This document shows positions 32,994 through 41,571 of a DNA stretch of 64,000 nucleotides, one piece after another; position 1 is the first letter of the stretch; each line of letters begins with the position of its first letter. This DNA is from Nocardioides sp. URHA0032 (GTDB lineage: Bacteria > Actinomycetota > Actinomycetes > Propionibacteriales > Nocardioidaceae). The DNA is taken from NCBI RefSeq assembly GCF_000620645.1, contig NZ_KK211159.1, forward strand, positions 1-64,000, written 5' to 3'. The notes under the pieces were generated by a model. The model saw only the letters and a program-made list of their open reading frames with translations. It was not told the DNA's origin and made no database searches. Both the position numbers and the translations under genes were made by a program.

Positions 32994-33548
32994 CCACGTG
33001 CAGTGCGTGAGGATCGGCGGCAGCAGGGCGTCGTAGCGCCGTCGCTCCAGGGCGACGATCACGCCGAGCACCACGGCGGCGAACGCGAGCAGCAGGTTGC
33101 CGGTCGCCAGCGTCGTGAGGCCGTAGACGGCGGTCGTCACCGCGACGGGGTGGCGCGGGACGAGGTCGTAGGCCGCGCCGCGGAAGAACAGCTCCTCGGC
33201 GATGCCGGTGACGACCGTGACGAGGACGAGCAGCGGCCACGAGCCGCGGGCCGCGTGGTCGGCGACGTCGCGCACCTGCCCGTCGAGGAACGCGACCTGC
33301 CTGACGACGAACGAGCCCACGACGAACAGGCCCACCAGCGCCGCGCCCGCCGCGACCGGCACGAGCACCGGGCGAGGTGGGCCGAGACGCGGTGGGCCCA
33401 CGGCGTACGCGGCCACGACCCACACGCCGGCCAGGGCCAGCGTCGCCGCGTAGAACCACGCACTTCCGGGCGGGATGCGCAGGGAGACCCCGAGCACCGC
33501 GCCACCGAGAACGACGAAGGCGGCGGCGATCAGCCGTCGATCGCGCAC
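32949..33548 (-). CDS. CPBP-family intramembrane metalloprotease
   Basis: A 199-residue membrane protein with about six helices. The defining motif EELFFRGAAYDLV (two glutamates plus arginine) is at about residues 117-129 and the second metal-binding motif is the histidine of LPPILTHCTWSL near 180; the intermediate FAAVVLGVIVALERR is typical. These CAAX/bacteriocin-processing proteases cleave within membranes, sometimes for self-immunity. Substrate unknown. Starts at GTG 33548, 22 bases downstream of the CsbD stop. Convergent overlap of 45 bp with the gene on the other strand. Confidence 0.88.
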   Translation of the reverse strand: MRDRRLIAAAFVVLGGAVLGVSLRIPPGSAWFYAATLALAGVWVVAAYAVGPPRLGPPRPVLVPVAAGAALVGLFVVGSFVVRQVAFLDGQVRDVADHAARGSWPLLVLVTVVTGIAEELFFRGAAYDLVPRHPVAVTTAVYGLTTLATGNLLLAFAAVVLGVIVALERRRYDALLPPILTHCTWSLTMLFLLPALFQR

Positions 33549-33570
33549 ACGCCCCCCTGCGTCGTACCGG

Positions 33571-33765
33571 CTACTTGGAGAGTCCGTCCTTGACGTCCTT
33601 GGCGGCGTCCTTGACGTGCTCGCCGGCGTTCTTCACCTTGCCGGACGTCTGGTCCGCCTGGCCCTCGGACTTCAGGTCGCGGTCACCGGTGGCGCTGCCT
33701 GCCGACTCCTTGCCCTTGCCCTTGAGCTCTTCAGCCTTGTTCTCTGCCTTGTCCTTGAGTCCCAT
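33571..33765 (-). CDS. CsbD-family stress protein
   Basis: A 64-residue, highly charged protein of repeated lysine/glutamate/glycine heptads: MGLKDKAENKAEELKGKGKE, DLKSEGQADQTSGKVKNAGE and HVKDAAKDVKD. This is the CsbD/UPF0337 pattern, a small cytoplasmic protein induced in general stress in Bacillus. Molecular role unknown; probably an extended amphipathic helix. Encoded between the DEAD-box helicase and the CPBP protease on the same strand. Confidence 0.9.
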   Translation of the reverse strand: MGLKDKAENKAEELKGKGKESAGSATGDRDLKSEGQADQTSGKVKNAGEHVKDAAKDVKDGLSK

Positions 33766-33801
33766 AGGGCTCCAGTGACCGGTCAGGGGTACGCCGAAAC
33801 G

Positions 33802-35130
33802 TCAGGAGGCGCGCTGGCGCGGGCGACCGCGGCCACCGCGGGACCGCGATCGGCTGCCGGCCGGGCGGTTGCCCGCGGACCCGTTGGCCTGCCGGACGGC
33901 AGGCGCCTCGACGACCAGGCCACCGGGCACGGTGCTCCGCTCGCCCGGGGCCAGCTGGGCCAGCATCGGGTGGCTCGCGCCGGTGACCTTGGTGACCGTC
34001 GGCTTGATGCCCGCGGCGCGGGTGAGCGCACGGACGTCGCGCACCTGGTCGTCGGTCATCAGCGTCACCACGGTGCCACGGGCGCCGGCGCGCGCCGTAC
34101 GGCCCGAACGGTGCAGGTAGGCCTTGTGCTCGACCGGCGGGTCGGCGTGCACGACCAGCGCCACGTCGTCGACGTGGATGCCGCGGGCCGCGATGTCGGT
34201 CGCGACCAGCGTGGTCGCCCGGCCCGCGTGGAACGCGTCCATGTTGCGGGTCCGCGCGCCCTGGCTGAGGTTGCCGTGCAGCTCGACCGTCGGGACGCCG
34301 TTGCGGTTGAGCTGGCGGGTGAGGGCCTTCGCGCCGTGCTTGGTGCGGGTGAACACCACGGTCCGGCCGGGCGCGCTGGTCAGGTCGGTCAGCACCGAGA
34401 CGCGGTGCTCCCGGGACAGGTGCAGGACGTGGTGGTCCATGGTCGAGACGGGAGACTGCGCCGAGTCGGCCTCGTGGGTGACCGGGTCGGTCAGGAAGCG
34501 CTTCACGATCACGTCGATCGCCTTGTCCAGCGTCGCCGAGAACAGCAGCCGCTGCCCGTCGCGCGGCGTCCGGTCGAGGATCCGGCGGACGACGGGCAGG
34601 AAGCCCAGGTCGGCCATGTGGTCGGCCTCGTCCAGCACGGTGATCTCGACCGCGCCGAGGTCGCAGTGACCCTGGCCGATCAGGTCCTCGAGACGACCGG
34701 GGCAGGCGAGCACGATATCCGCGCCCCGGCGCAGGCCCTGGACCTGCGGGCCCTGGCCGACACCGCCGAACACGGTCTGGGTGGTGAGGCCGGCGGCCCT
34801 CGCCAGCGGGTCGAGCGCCTCCTTGATCTGGCCGACCAGCTCGCGGGTCGGGGCCAGGATCAGGGCGCGCGGCCGGCCGGAGCGGACCTTGCGGCCGGAG
34901 GCCGACAGTCGCGCGACCAGCGGCAGCAGGAAGGCGTAGGTCTTGCCGGAGCCGGTGCGGCCCCGGCCCAGGACGTCGCGGCCCGCGAGCGAGTCGGGGA
35001 GCGTGGCGGCCTGGATGGGAGTCGGGGAGGTGATGCCGCGGGTCGCGAGGACGGCGGCAAGGTCAGCGGGCACGCCGAGATCGGCGAAGCCCGCAGTGTG
35101 AACTGCAGAAGACAAGAGAGAGTCACTCAC
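33802..35130 (-). CDS. DEAD-box ATP-dependent RNA helicase, RhlE-like
   Basis: A 442-residue RNA helicase starting at GTG 35130. Motifs in order: Q-motif FADLGVP...TPIQ, motif I GRGRTGSGKT, Ia APTRELVGQ, II VLDEADHM, III FSATLDKAID, IV VFTRTKHGAKAL, V TTLVATDIAARGIHVDDVALV and VI HRSGRTARAG. The tail is basic and glycine/arginine-rich (about residues 410-442), suited to RNA binding. It should unwind short RNA duplexes during ribosome assembly or cold/stress adaptation. The 132-bp stretch upstream (35131-35262) is its likely leader and also holds the end region of the monooxygenase gene; nothing else was recognised there. Confidence 0.93.
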   Translation of the reverse strand: MSDSLLSSAVHTAGFADLGVPADLAAVLATRGITSPTPIQAATLPDSLAGRDVLGRGRTGSGKTYAFLLPLVARLSASGRKVRSGRPRALILAPTRELVGQIKEALDPLARAAGLTTQTVFGGVGQGPQVQGLRRGADIVLACPGRLEDLIGQGHCDLGAVEITVLDEADHMADLGFLPVVRRILDRTPRDGQRLLFSATLDKAIDVIVKRFLTDPVTHEADSAQSPVSTMDHHVLHLSREHRVSVLTDLTSAPGRTVVFTRTKHGAKALTRQLNRNGVPTVELHGNLSQGARTRNMDAFHAGRATTLVATDIAARGIHVDDVALVVHADPPVEHKAYLHRSGRTARAGARGTVVTLMTDDQVRDVRALTRAAGIKPTVTKVTGASHPMLAQLAPGERSTVPGGLVVEAPAVRQANGSAGNRPAGSRSRSRGGRGRPRQRAS

Positions 35131-35262
35131 TGCTGGGGGTGTCTCGCCAGCATGGGTTCCGAGATGGCGCTGGAGCCGGGGCTCGCGCGGGCCCGAGGCA
35201 AGACAGAACGGGCTCCGTCCGTAAGTCTACGCAGAAGGTGCCCGATCCGACGATTCAGCGGC

Positions 35263-36702
35263 TCACCGGAACGTCAGCACCCCGTCGTCGATCCGGTCCC
35301 GGTTGATGGACCGGACGTCCTTGAGGTAGTTCTGCCGCAGCTTCCAGGGCTCCCGGTCGCCCTGCTTCGGCAGCTCGTCGAGGGCGCGGAGGATGTAGCC
35401 GGAGCTGAAGTCGATCAGGCGCTCCTCCCCGACGGACGGGTCGCGGGGCGCCACCACGCGGCGTACGCCGTGCTCGTCCAGGTGGCGGAGCAGCCGGCAG
35501 ACGAAGTCGGCGACCAGGTCGGCCTTGAGCGTCCAGGAGGCGTTGGTGTAGCCGATCGTGAAGACGAAGTTCGGCACGTCGCTGAGCATCAGCGCCTTGT
35601 AGGTCATCGTGTCCTGCATCTTGACCTCGGCGCCGTCCACGGTGAGCTCGACGCCGCCCATCGCCTTGAGGGTGAGCCCGGTCGCGCTGACGATGACGTC
35701 GGCCTCGAGCTCCTCGCCCGAGCGGAGCAGGATGCCGCGCTCGGTGAACCGCTCGATGTGGTCGGTCACGACGGACGCCGACCCGCTGCGCAGCGCCTCG
35801 AACAGGTCGCCGTCCGGCACGAAGCAGACCCGCTGGTCCCACGGGTTGTAGGCGGGCCTGAAGTGCTCGTCCACGTCGACGTCGGGCGGCAGCTGCTTGG
35901 CCGCCTCCTTGCGGATGAACCCCTTCACCATCTCCGGCCGGCGGCGGGAGAGCTGGAAGAACAGCGTCGAGGCGAGGATGGCCTTGGCGCGCACGATCCG
36001 GTAGCGGAGGGCCGACGGCAGCCGGTGCAGGCGGGTGGCGATCGGGTCGCGCCCGGGCAGCGACAGGACGTACGTCGGGGAGCGCTGGAGCATGGTGACG
36101 TGGGCGGCGCCGGCCTGCGCCATCGCGGGCACCAGGGTGACCGCCGTCGCACCCGACCCGATGACCACGACCTTCTTGCCGGTGTAGTCGAGGTCCTCCG
36201 GCCAGTGCTGCGGGTGCACGATCGTGCCGCGGAAGTCCTGCTGGCCGGGGAAGTCGGGCGTGAAGCCCTTGTCATAGTCGTAGTAGCCGCCGCAGGCCCA
36301 GAGGAAGCCGGTCGTGATCGTGCGGGTCTCGCCGTCGTGCTCGACCTGGACCGTCCACAGGGACGTCCCGGAGTCCCACGCGGCACCGACGACCCGGTGC
36401 CGGTAGCGGATCAGCCGCTCGACGTCGTACTCCCGGGCGACCGTGCGGAGGTACTCCAGGATCGACGGGCCGTCGGCGAGCGCGACGTCGCCCTCCCAGT
36501 GCCGCCACTTGAAGCCGAACGTGAACATGTCCGAGTCCGAGCGGATCCCCGGGTAGCGGAACAGGTCCCAGGTGCCGCCCAGGGAATCGCGCGCCTCGAG
36601 GACCGCGACGGACTTCCCGGGGTGCTCCGTGCTCAGCCGGCAGGCGGCTCCGATGCCGGACAGCCCGGCGCCGATGATGAGGACGTCGACGTGCTCGCTC
36701 AT
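35263..36702 (-). CDS. Flavin-containing monooxygenase (Baeyer-Villiger/EthA type)
   Basis: A 479-residue flavoprotein. The FAD Rossmann motif VLIIGAGLSGIGAACRL starts at about residue 5, an FMO/BVMO-type segment FRYPGIRSDSDMFTFGF follows, and the NADPH motif VVVIGSGATAVTLVPAM is at about 180. The order matches EthA-like Baeyer-Villiger monooxygenases of mycobacteria. It would insert oxygen next to a carbonyl or oxidise a heteroatom; the substrate cannot be read. I use ATG 36702 (MSEHVDV); GTG 36711 is in frame. It lies 24 bases after the amidotransferase stop and is probably the third gene of an operon starting at the CoA-transferase. Confidence 0.9.
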   Translation of the reverse strand: MSEHVDVLIIGAGLSGIGAACRLSTEHPGKSVAVLEARDSLGGTWDLFRYPGIRSDSDMFTFGFKWRHWEGDVALADGPSILEYLRTVAREYDVERLIRYRHRVVGAAWDSGTSLWTVQVEHDGETRTITTGFLWACGGYYDYDKGFTPDFPGQQDFRGTIVHPQHWPEDLDYTGKKVVVIGSGATAVTLVPAMAQAGAAHVTMLQRSPTYVLSLPGRDPIATRLHRLPSALRYRIVRAKAILASTLFFQLSRRRPEMVKGFIRKEAAKQLPPDVDVDEHFRPAYNPWDQRVCFVPDGDLFEALRSGSASVVTDHIERFTERGILLRSGEELEADVIVSATGLTLKAMGGVELTVDGAEVKMQDTMTYKALMLSDVPNFVFTIGYTNASWTLKADLVADFVCRLLRHLDEHGVRRVVAPRDPSVGEERLIDFSSGYILRALDELPKQGDREPWKLRQNYLKDVRSINRDRIDDGVLTFR

Positions 36703-36726
36703 GGCACACACCTTACTGAATATCTG

Positions 36727-37461
36727 TCAACAGGCATAGAGCTCGACGAACCGGCTCAGCAGCCGCGGCGGGTGCTCGACGTGGCTCCGCCGGGCCAGCG
36801 CCTGGACCCGCTCGGCCTCCTCGGGCGGGTCGAAGTAGCCGTGGTGGCGGTAGATGTCGATGCGCAGGCAGATGCCCTCGACGTCGAGCTCGGGGTGGAA
36901 CTGCGTCGCGTAGACGTTGCTGCCCATCCGGAACGCCTGGACCGGGCAGGTGGCGCTGCCCGCGAGCCTGGTCGCGCCCGCGGGGAGCCTGCTGACGGCC
37001 TCCTTGTGGCCGAGGAACGCGTCGAACTCGCGCGGCATCTCCCCCAGCAGCGGGTCGGCCGCGCCCGCGTCGGTCAGCGTGACGCGGACGGCCGAGATCG
37101 GCTCGCCGTACCTCCGGTCGACCAGGCCGCCGCGCAGCCCGCCCAGCACCCCGACGCCGTAGCAGGCGCCGAGGAACGGGAAGTCCTGCTCGAGGACCCG
37201 CTCGGCGAGGCCGCGGAGCTCGGCCTCCGCGCGCCGCTGCGCCGCGCTCTTGGCCTCCTCGGGGTCGCTCGCGTTGTACGGGCCGCCGCCGAGGATGATC
37301 CCGGACCAGTCCGCGAGCTCGACCGGTCCGAGCTCGCGCGCCTCGAGGCGGATGCGGCGTACGTCGCGCTCGTCGAGCCCGGAGCAGGCGAGGACGGCGG
37401 CGTACTCGCTGTCCGCGGCGGCGTCCTCGGCGCGGGTGCCCAGGAACAGGAACGGCTTCAC
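36727..37461 (-). CDS. Class I glutamine amidotransferase-like protein
   Basis: A 244-residue GATase1 protein from GTG 37461. Strands leading to IILGGGPYNASDP, the nucleophile elbow FLGACYGVGVLG (Cys near 105) and the catalytic ATQFHPELD (His near 190) are in place, with a likely glutamate two residues after the histidine. No synthetase or acceptor domain is fused or encoded nearby, so it belongs to the stand-alone group related to GMP synthase amidotransferase or gamma-glutamyl hydrolases. Its start overlaps the CoA-transferase stop by 4 bases. Confidence 0.88.
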   Translation of the reverse strand: MKPFLFLGTRAEDAAADSEYAAVLACSGLDERDVRRIRLEARELGPVELADWSGIILGGGPYNASDPEEAKSAAQRRAEAELRGLAERVLEQDFPFLGACYGVGVLGGLRGGLVDRRYGEPISAVRVTLTDAGAADPLLGEMPREFDAFLGHKEAVSRLPAGATRLAGSATCPVQAFRMGSNVYATQFHPELDVEGICLRIDIYRHHGYFDPPEEAERVQALARRSHVEHPPRLLSRFVELYAC

Positions 37462-38627
37462 TGACCCGGGGGTGCCTGGACGGCGGCGCCGGTCGCGATC
37501 AGCTCGTCGGCGTTCGTGACGCCCCAGGCGGCCAGCGCTTCCCGGGTGCTGTCGCCGGCGGACTCGGCGAGGCGGCCGATCGTCGCCCCCGTGCGGGAGA
37601 ACCGCGGGGCAGGGGCGGGCTGGAGGTAGCCGTCGTGGTGGACGAGGGTGCCGCGGGCCCTGATGTGCGGGTGCTCCGCCGCCGCGGTCAGCGGGATGAT
37701 CCCGGCGACGCAGGCGTCCGTGCCCTCGAAGACCGCGACCCACTCGGCCTGGGTCCGCTGCCGGAACGTCTCCGCGATCAGCGTGCGCAGCGCGTCGGCC
37801 CGGTCGGCGTCGTTCCGGTCCGGAGCCGTGTGCTCGATGCCGAGCAGGCGCACGAACTCGGCGTAGAACTGGGGCTCGAGCGCGCCGACCGACATGTGCT
37901 TGCCGTCGGCGGTCTCGTAGACGTCGTAGTAGGGCACGCCGCCGTCGAGGAGGTTCGATGCCCGCTCCTCCTTGAAGCCGCCGGACGCGAGGAACGCCGC
38001 GGTCATGGTGTTGAGGTGCGTGGTGCCGTCGACGATCGCGGCGTCGACGACCTGCCCCCGGTTGCTGACCCGGGCTTCCAGGAGCGCAGCGAGGATGCCG
38101 ATCACGAGGTACGTCGACCCGCCGCCGAAGTCGCCGACCAGGTTGCCCGGGAAGTGCGGCCGGCTCCGGTCCTGGCCGAGGCCGTGCAGCGCGCCGGTGA
38201 TCGCGATGTAGTTCATGTCGTGGCCGGCCACCTGCGCGAAAGGTCCGTCCTGGCCCCACCCGGTCATCCGCCCGTAGACGAGGCGCTCGTTGCGCTCGTG
38301 GCAGGCCTCCGGTCCGAAGCCCAGCCGCTCCGCCACGCCCGGCCGCATGCCCTCGACCAGCACGTCGGCGTTCTCGACCAGCGTCAGCACGGTCTCGACG
38401 GCGTCGGGGTTCTTCAGGTCGAGCGCCACGCTGGGACGGCCGCGGTTGAGCAGCATGTGCGGCCCGCCGCCCGCCAGCGCCTGCCCGCCGGGCCGCTCGA
38501 TCCGGATCACGTCGGCACCGAGGTCGGCAAGGATCATGCACGCGTGCGGCCCGGGCCCGATCCCGGCGATCTCGACCACCTTCACGCCCTTGAGCGGACC
38601 GGTGCCCCGGCCGAGTTCGATGCTCAT
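37458..38627 (-). CDS. CaiB/BaiF CoA-transferase (alpha-methylacyl-CoA racemase-like)
   Basis: A 389-residue class III CoA-transferase-family protein. The N-terminal LKGVKVVEIAGIGPGPHACM with ILADLGADVIRIERP is the family signature; GRMTGWGQDGPFAQVAGHDMNYIA holds the histidine and aspartate that act in methylacyl-CoA racemases (HDxNY), and GGGSTYLVIGILAALLEARV follows. It probably racemises 2-methylacyl-CoA esters, a step needed for branched-chain or sterol side-chain oxidation. I take ATG 38627 (MSIELGRG); ATG 38636 and 38639 are also in frame. First gene of the operon with the amidotransferase and monooxygenase. Confidence 0.9.
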   Translation of the reverse strand: MSIELGRGTGPLKGVKVVEIAGIGPGPHACMILADLGADVIRIERPGGQALAGGGPHMLLNRGRPSVALDLKNPDAVETVLTLVENADVLVEGMRPGVAERLGFGPEACHERNERLVYGRMTGWGQDGPFAQVAGHDMNYIAITGALHGLGQDRSRPHFPGNLVGDFGGGSTYLVIGILAALLEARVSNRGQVVDAAIVDGTTHLNTMTAAFLASGGFKEERASNLLDGGVPYYDVYETADGKHMSVGALEPQFYAEFVRLLGIEHTAPDRNDADRADALRTLIAETFRQRTQAEWVAVFEGTDACVAGIIPLTAAAEHPHIRARGTLVHHDGYLQPAPAPRFSRTGATIGRLAESAGDSTREALAAWGVTNADELIATGAAVQAPPGQ

Positions 38628-38710
38628 GCCCGGCATCATGACAGAGGCGCTGTCAGCGTCCCTGTGGATGGGCGGTCGCGCTCGTCGGCGCTCCGCGCTG
38701 GGATCGCGGC

Positions 38711-39673
38711 ATGCGTCCGATCCCGCCCGAGCTGCTGCGCGGACCGTTCACGCGCTCGCATGCGGCGGAGCTCGGGGTGACCAGCCGCCAGCTCGAGGGC
38801 GCCCGCTTCGTCCGCGTCTTCCCCCGGGTGCACCGGTGGTCGGACCACGTGATGACCGAGAGCGACTGGGTGAGTGCCGCCCGGCTCTCACTGCCCGGCG
38901 ACGCCCAGCTGACCGGGATCACGCGGATCCAGCAGCTCGGGCTCGACTTCGGTCCCCGGCGGCCGATGCGGTTCGTCGTCGACCGCGACCTCCATCTCTC
39001 CCTCGACGAGATCTTCCTGCACCGGACCAGACGGCTGCCGCCGACCGACGAGGTCGGAGTCGTCCCCGCCGGCGCCTACCTGGCCTACTGCGCGCGGGCC
39101 CGGGTGATCGACGCGATCAAGGTCGGCGACTGGCTGCTCCGCCACCAGCACACGACGCCGGAGGCGATCCGCGACGTCGCCCTGTCAGCGCCCTGGCGCG
39201 ACGGAGCCCACGAGGCGGTGTGGGTCCTCGACCACCTGGTCGCTGGCTCGAGGTCGCTGAAGGAGAGCGAGACCCGGGCGGTCCTGTCGTTCGCCGGCCT
39301 CCCTCCTCCCGAGACCAACGTCGCTGTCGACGTCCGGGAGAACGTCGAGGTCATCGGGGACCTGGTGTACCGGGACCTCGGGCTCGTCGTGGAGTACGAA
39401 GGCGCCCACCACCAGACCGACCGCTCGCAGTACCTCTGCGACGTCGACCGCTACGCCCTGCTGCGGACCGCGAACGTGCCGTACGTGCAGGTCACGAACG
39501 AGAAGCTGAGGCGGCCGAAGACGCTGGTGGGCGAGGTGTATCGCGGGCTCCTGGCCGCCGGCTACACAGGGCCGGCCCCGCGCTTCGACGATCGGTGGCG
39601 GTTGCTCTTCCTGCCGCTGTCGACGGCGGTGGGGCCACGCTGGGCCCGCATCACCGGGCGAGCGGTGGGTTAG
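38711..39673 (+). CDS. DUF559/Vsr-like nuclease-fold protein with AbiEi-type N-terminus
   Basis: A 320-residue protein. The N-terminal 75 residues (PFTRSHAAELGVTSRQLEG then VRVFPRVHRW) resemble the winged-helix antitoxin (AbiEi-type) domain common in actinobacteria. The C-terminal 140 residues look like a Vsr/DUF559 nuclease fold: NVEVIGDLVYRDLGLVVEYE, then HHQTDRSQYLCDVDRYALL and VPYVQVT. Catalytic potential is unproven. Such proteins are abundant and of unknown role; the defence link of AbiEi does not extend to this orphan without evidence. Its last codons and TAG lie in the first unit of a tandem palindromic array. Confidence 0.75.
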   Translation: MRPIPPELLRGPFTRSHAAELGVTSRQLEGARFVRVFPRVHRWSDHVMTESDWVSAARLSLPGDAQLTGITRIQQLGLDFGPRRPMRFVVDRDLHLSLDEIFLHRTRRLPPTDEVGVVPAGAYLAYCARARVIDAIKVGDWLLRHQHTTPEAIRDVALSAPWRDGAHEAVWVLDHLVAGSRSLKESETRAVLSFAGLPPPETNVAVDVRENVEVIGDLVYRDLGLVVEYEGAHHQTDRSQYLCDVDRYALLRTANVPYVQVTNEKLRRPKTLVGEVYRGLLAAGYTGPAPRFDDRWRLLFLPLSTAVGPRWARITGRAVG

Positions 39674-39967
39674 CCACCTTCTGCGCGGTGGATTCGGTGG
39701 CTGGCTCACCGGCGGCCCGGCGTTCACCCTCTCGGCCCGGGCCGGGCCAGCGGTGCCTCAGCCACCTTTTTCGACCCGGATTCGGTGGCCGGCCCACCGC
39801 TCACCGGCGCCCGCCCCGGCCAGCGGTGCCTCAGCCACCCTTTTCGACCCGGATTCGGTGGCCAGCCCACCGCCCACCCGCGCCCGCCCCGGCCAGCGGT
39901 GCCTCAGCCACCTATTTCGCACCACATTCGGTGGTCAACCCACCGCCCGCCAACGCCCGCACCCGCC
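39661..39967. repeat. Four-unit 73-bp tandem palindromic array
   Basis: Units begin AGCGGTG at 39661, 39749, 39822 and 39895; the spacing is 88, 73 and 73 bases, and a decayed AGCG start at 39968 keeps the register. Each unit carries CAGCCACC (TAGCCACC in the first) and, 12-20 bases on, ATTCGGTGG, able to pair with it as a stem, plus a second CCACC. No coding potential. The array covers the whole 324-bp gap between the DUF559-like stop and the ABC ATPase stop at 39998 and could serve as terminator for both convergent genes. Confidence 0.82.
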
Positions 39968-39997
39968 AGCGCCGCCCGCCAGCGCCACGGCGTCCAG

Positions 39998-40726
39998 TCA
40001 GAGCACCCGCCGCAGGAACTGCCGGGTCCGCTCCTCGCGGGGGGAGGTGAAGATCTCGGACGGCGGTCCCTGCTCGAGGATCCGGCCCTCGTCGAGGAAG
40101 CACACCGACGTGGCGATGTCGCGGGCGAACGCCATCTCGTGGGTGGCGAGCACCATGGTCATGCCGGCCTCGGCCTCGGCCCGGACGATCGAGAGCACCT
40201 CACCGACCAGCTCGGGGTCCAGCGCTGCGGTGATCTCGTCGAGCAGCAGCAGCCGGGGCGAGGTGCAGAGCGCGCGGACCAGGGCGGCGCGTTGCTGCTG
40301 GCCGCCGGACAGGCGGTCCGGGTGCTTGGCCGCCTGGTCCTCGAGTCCGAAGCGGGACAGCAGGGACATCGCTCGTTGGGAGGCCTCCGCCCGCGACAGG
40401 CCGTGCACGAGACGCGGCGCGAGCGTGCAGTTGTCCAGGACGGTCAGGTGCGGGAACAGGTTGTACGCCTGGAACACCAGCCCGATCTGCGACCGCACCG
40501 AGCGGGCATCGACGCGCGGGTCGGAGATCTCGGCGCCGTCGAAGGAGATCACCCCGTCGTCGATCTCCTCGAGCAGGTTCAGGCAGCGCAGCAGCGTGGA
40601 CTTCCCCGACCCGGACGACCCGATCAGGCAGATCACGTCGTGCTGCTCCACGGTCATCGAGACGTCGTCCAGCACAACGCGGTCGCCGTACGACTTCCGC
40701 ACCCCGGACACGGTCAGCAGGCTCAC
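39998..40726 (-). CDS. Polar amino-acid ABC transporter ATP-binding protein
   Basis: A 242-residue ATPase starting at GTG 40726. Walker A is LIGSSGSGKSTLLRCLN (about 34-50), Q-loop VFQAYNLFPHLT, signature LSGGQQQRAALVRA, Walker B LLLLDEITAALDPELVGEV, and switch histidine in ATHEMAFARD. This is the GlnQ/HisP type. The Walker B glutamate is present; 'EIT' in place of the usual 'EPT' is a common variant. It energises the permease whose stop overlaps its start by 4 bases. The end lies at the tandem array. Confidence 0.93.
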   Translation of the reverse strand: MSLLTVSGVRKSYGDRVVLDDVSMTVEQHDVICLIGSSGSGKSTLLRCLNLLEEIDDGVISFDGAEISDPRVDARSVRSQIGLVFQAYNLFPHLTVLDNCTLAPRLVHGLSRAEASQRAMSLLSRFGLEDQAAKHPDRLSGGQQQRAALVRALCTSPRLLLLDEITAALDPELVGEVLSIVRAEAEAGMTMVLATHEMAFARDIATSVCFLDEGRILEQGPPSEIFTSPREERTRQFLRRVL

Positions 40727-41571
40727 AGGGCCCCCGCGAGCTCGCGGCGCCGCATCCGCGCGGTCAGCCAGTCGCACAGCCGGGCGAGGGGCACGGTCAT
40801 CGCGATGAAGAAGCAGGCGACCACGACGTACGGCGTGTAGTTGAAGTTGTAGTTCCCGTAGTCGCGAGCGACGAAGACCGCGTCGAAGACGCCGATCGCG
40901 GAGGCGAGCGCCGTGTCCTTCTGCAGCGACACGAAGTCGTTGAGCAGTGGCGGGATCACCCGGCGCACGGCTTGGGGTACGACGACGTGCCGGAGCGCCT
41001 GACCGCGCGAGAGTCCCAGCGACTGCGCACTCGCCCACTGCGACGGGTGGACGGACTCGATGCCCGAGCGGAACACCTCCGCGACGTAGGCGCTGTAGGA
41101 GATGATCAGCGCGACCGTCGCCCAGAAGAACGGGCTGATCGGCAGGCCCTGCAGCTGCAGGCTCGGCATGCCGAAGCCGAGCAGCAGCACCAGCAGGATG
41201 GTCGGGATCCCCCGGACGACGTCCGTGTAGACGATCGCCGTGATCCGCAGCGGCATCAGCCAGGGCGACCTGCTGACCCGGGCGATCGCGATCAGCATGC
41301 CGAGGACCAGGATGAAGACCTCGGCGACCAGGAACATCTTGATGTTCAGCCAGATCGCGTCCCAGACGTCCGGCAGCACGGCGCGTGCGTGGTGGCCGTT
41401 GAAGAACGTCTCCTTCACGGTCGCCCAGCCCGGGGAGCTGACCAGGCCGACGCCGATCAGCACGAACACGACGACCGTGGACACCGTCGCGATCAGGATC
41501 GACCGGGTGCGCAGGCGCCGCCGTACGACCCGGCGATCGAGCTCGTGCCGGCTCGGTGACCAGTCACTCAC
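40723..41571 (-). CDS. Polar amino-acid ABC transporter permease
   Basis: A 282-residue permease starting at GTG 41571, overlapping the binding protein stop by 4 bases. It has an N-terminal cytoplasmic segment, a long first helix (about 25-48), then the HisM/GlnP core: VVRGIPTILLVLL, the EAA loop around FRSGIESVHPSQWASAQSLGLS and VVPQAVRRVIPPLLNDFVSL. One permease gene only, so the transporter probably uses a homodimer. Works with the ATPase and lipoprotein of the same operon. Confidence 0.92.
   Translation of the reverse strand: MSDWSPSRHELDRRVVRRRLRTRSILIATVSTVVVFVLIGVGLVSSPGWATVKETFFNGHHARAVLPDVWDAIWLNIKMFLVAEVFILVLGMLIAIARVSRSPWLMPLRITAIVYTDVVRGIPTILLVLLLGFGMPSLQLQGLPISPFFWATVALIISYSAYVAEVFRSGIESVHPSQWASAQSLGLSRGQALRHVVVPQAVRRVIPPLLNDFVSLQKDTALASAIGVFDAVFVARDYGNYNFNYTPYVVVACFFIAMTVPLARLCDWLTARMRRRELAGAL

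Noticed and set aside
33475..37464. Very long open frame on the plus strand opposite several genes
   Set aside because: It is antisense to the helicase, monooxygenase and amidotransferase genes, whose motifs are intact. Long stop-free opposite frames are expected at this GC content; its translation is low-complexity R/A/G/P/D.
38711..39673. Abortive infection or toxin-antitoxin system
   Set aside because: Only a single protein with an antitoxin-like N-terminus and nuclease-like fold is present; there is no partner toxin gene and such proteins are common as orphans.
39661..39967. CRISPR array
   Set aside because: The units are tandem without unique spacers, are internally palindromic, and no cas genes are present. 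The 31-bp array at 45889 fails for the same reasons.
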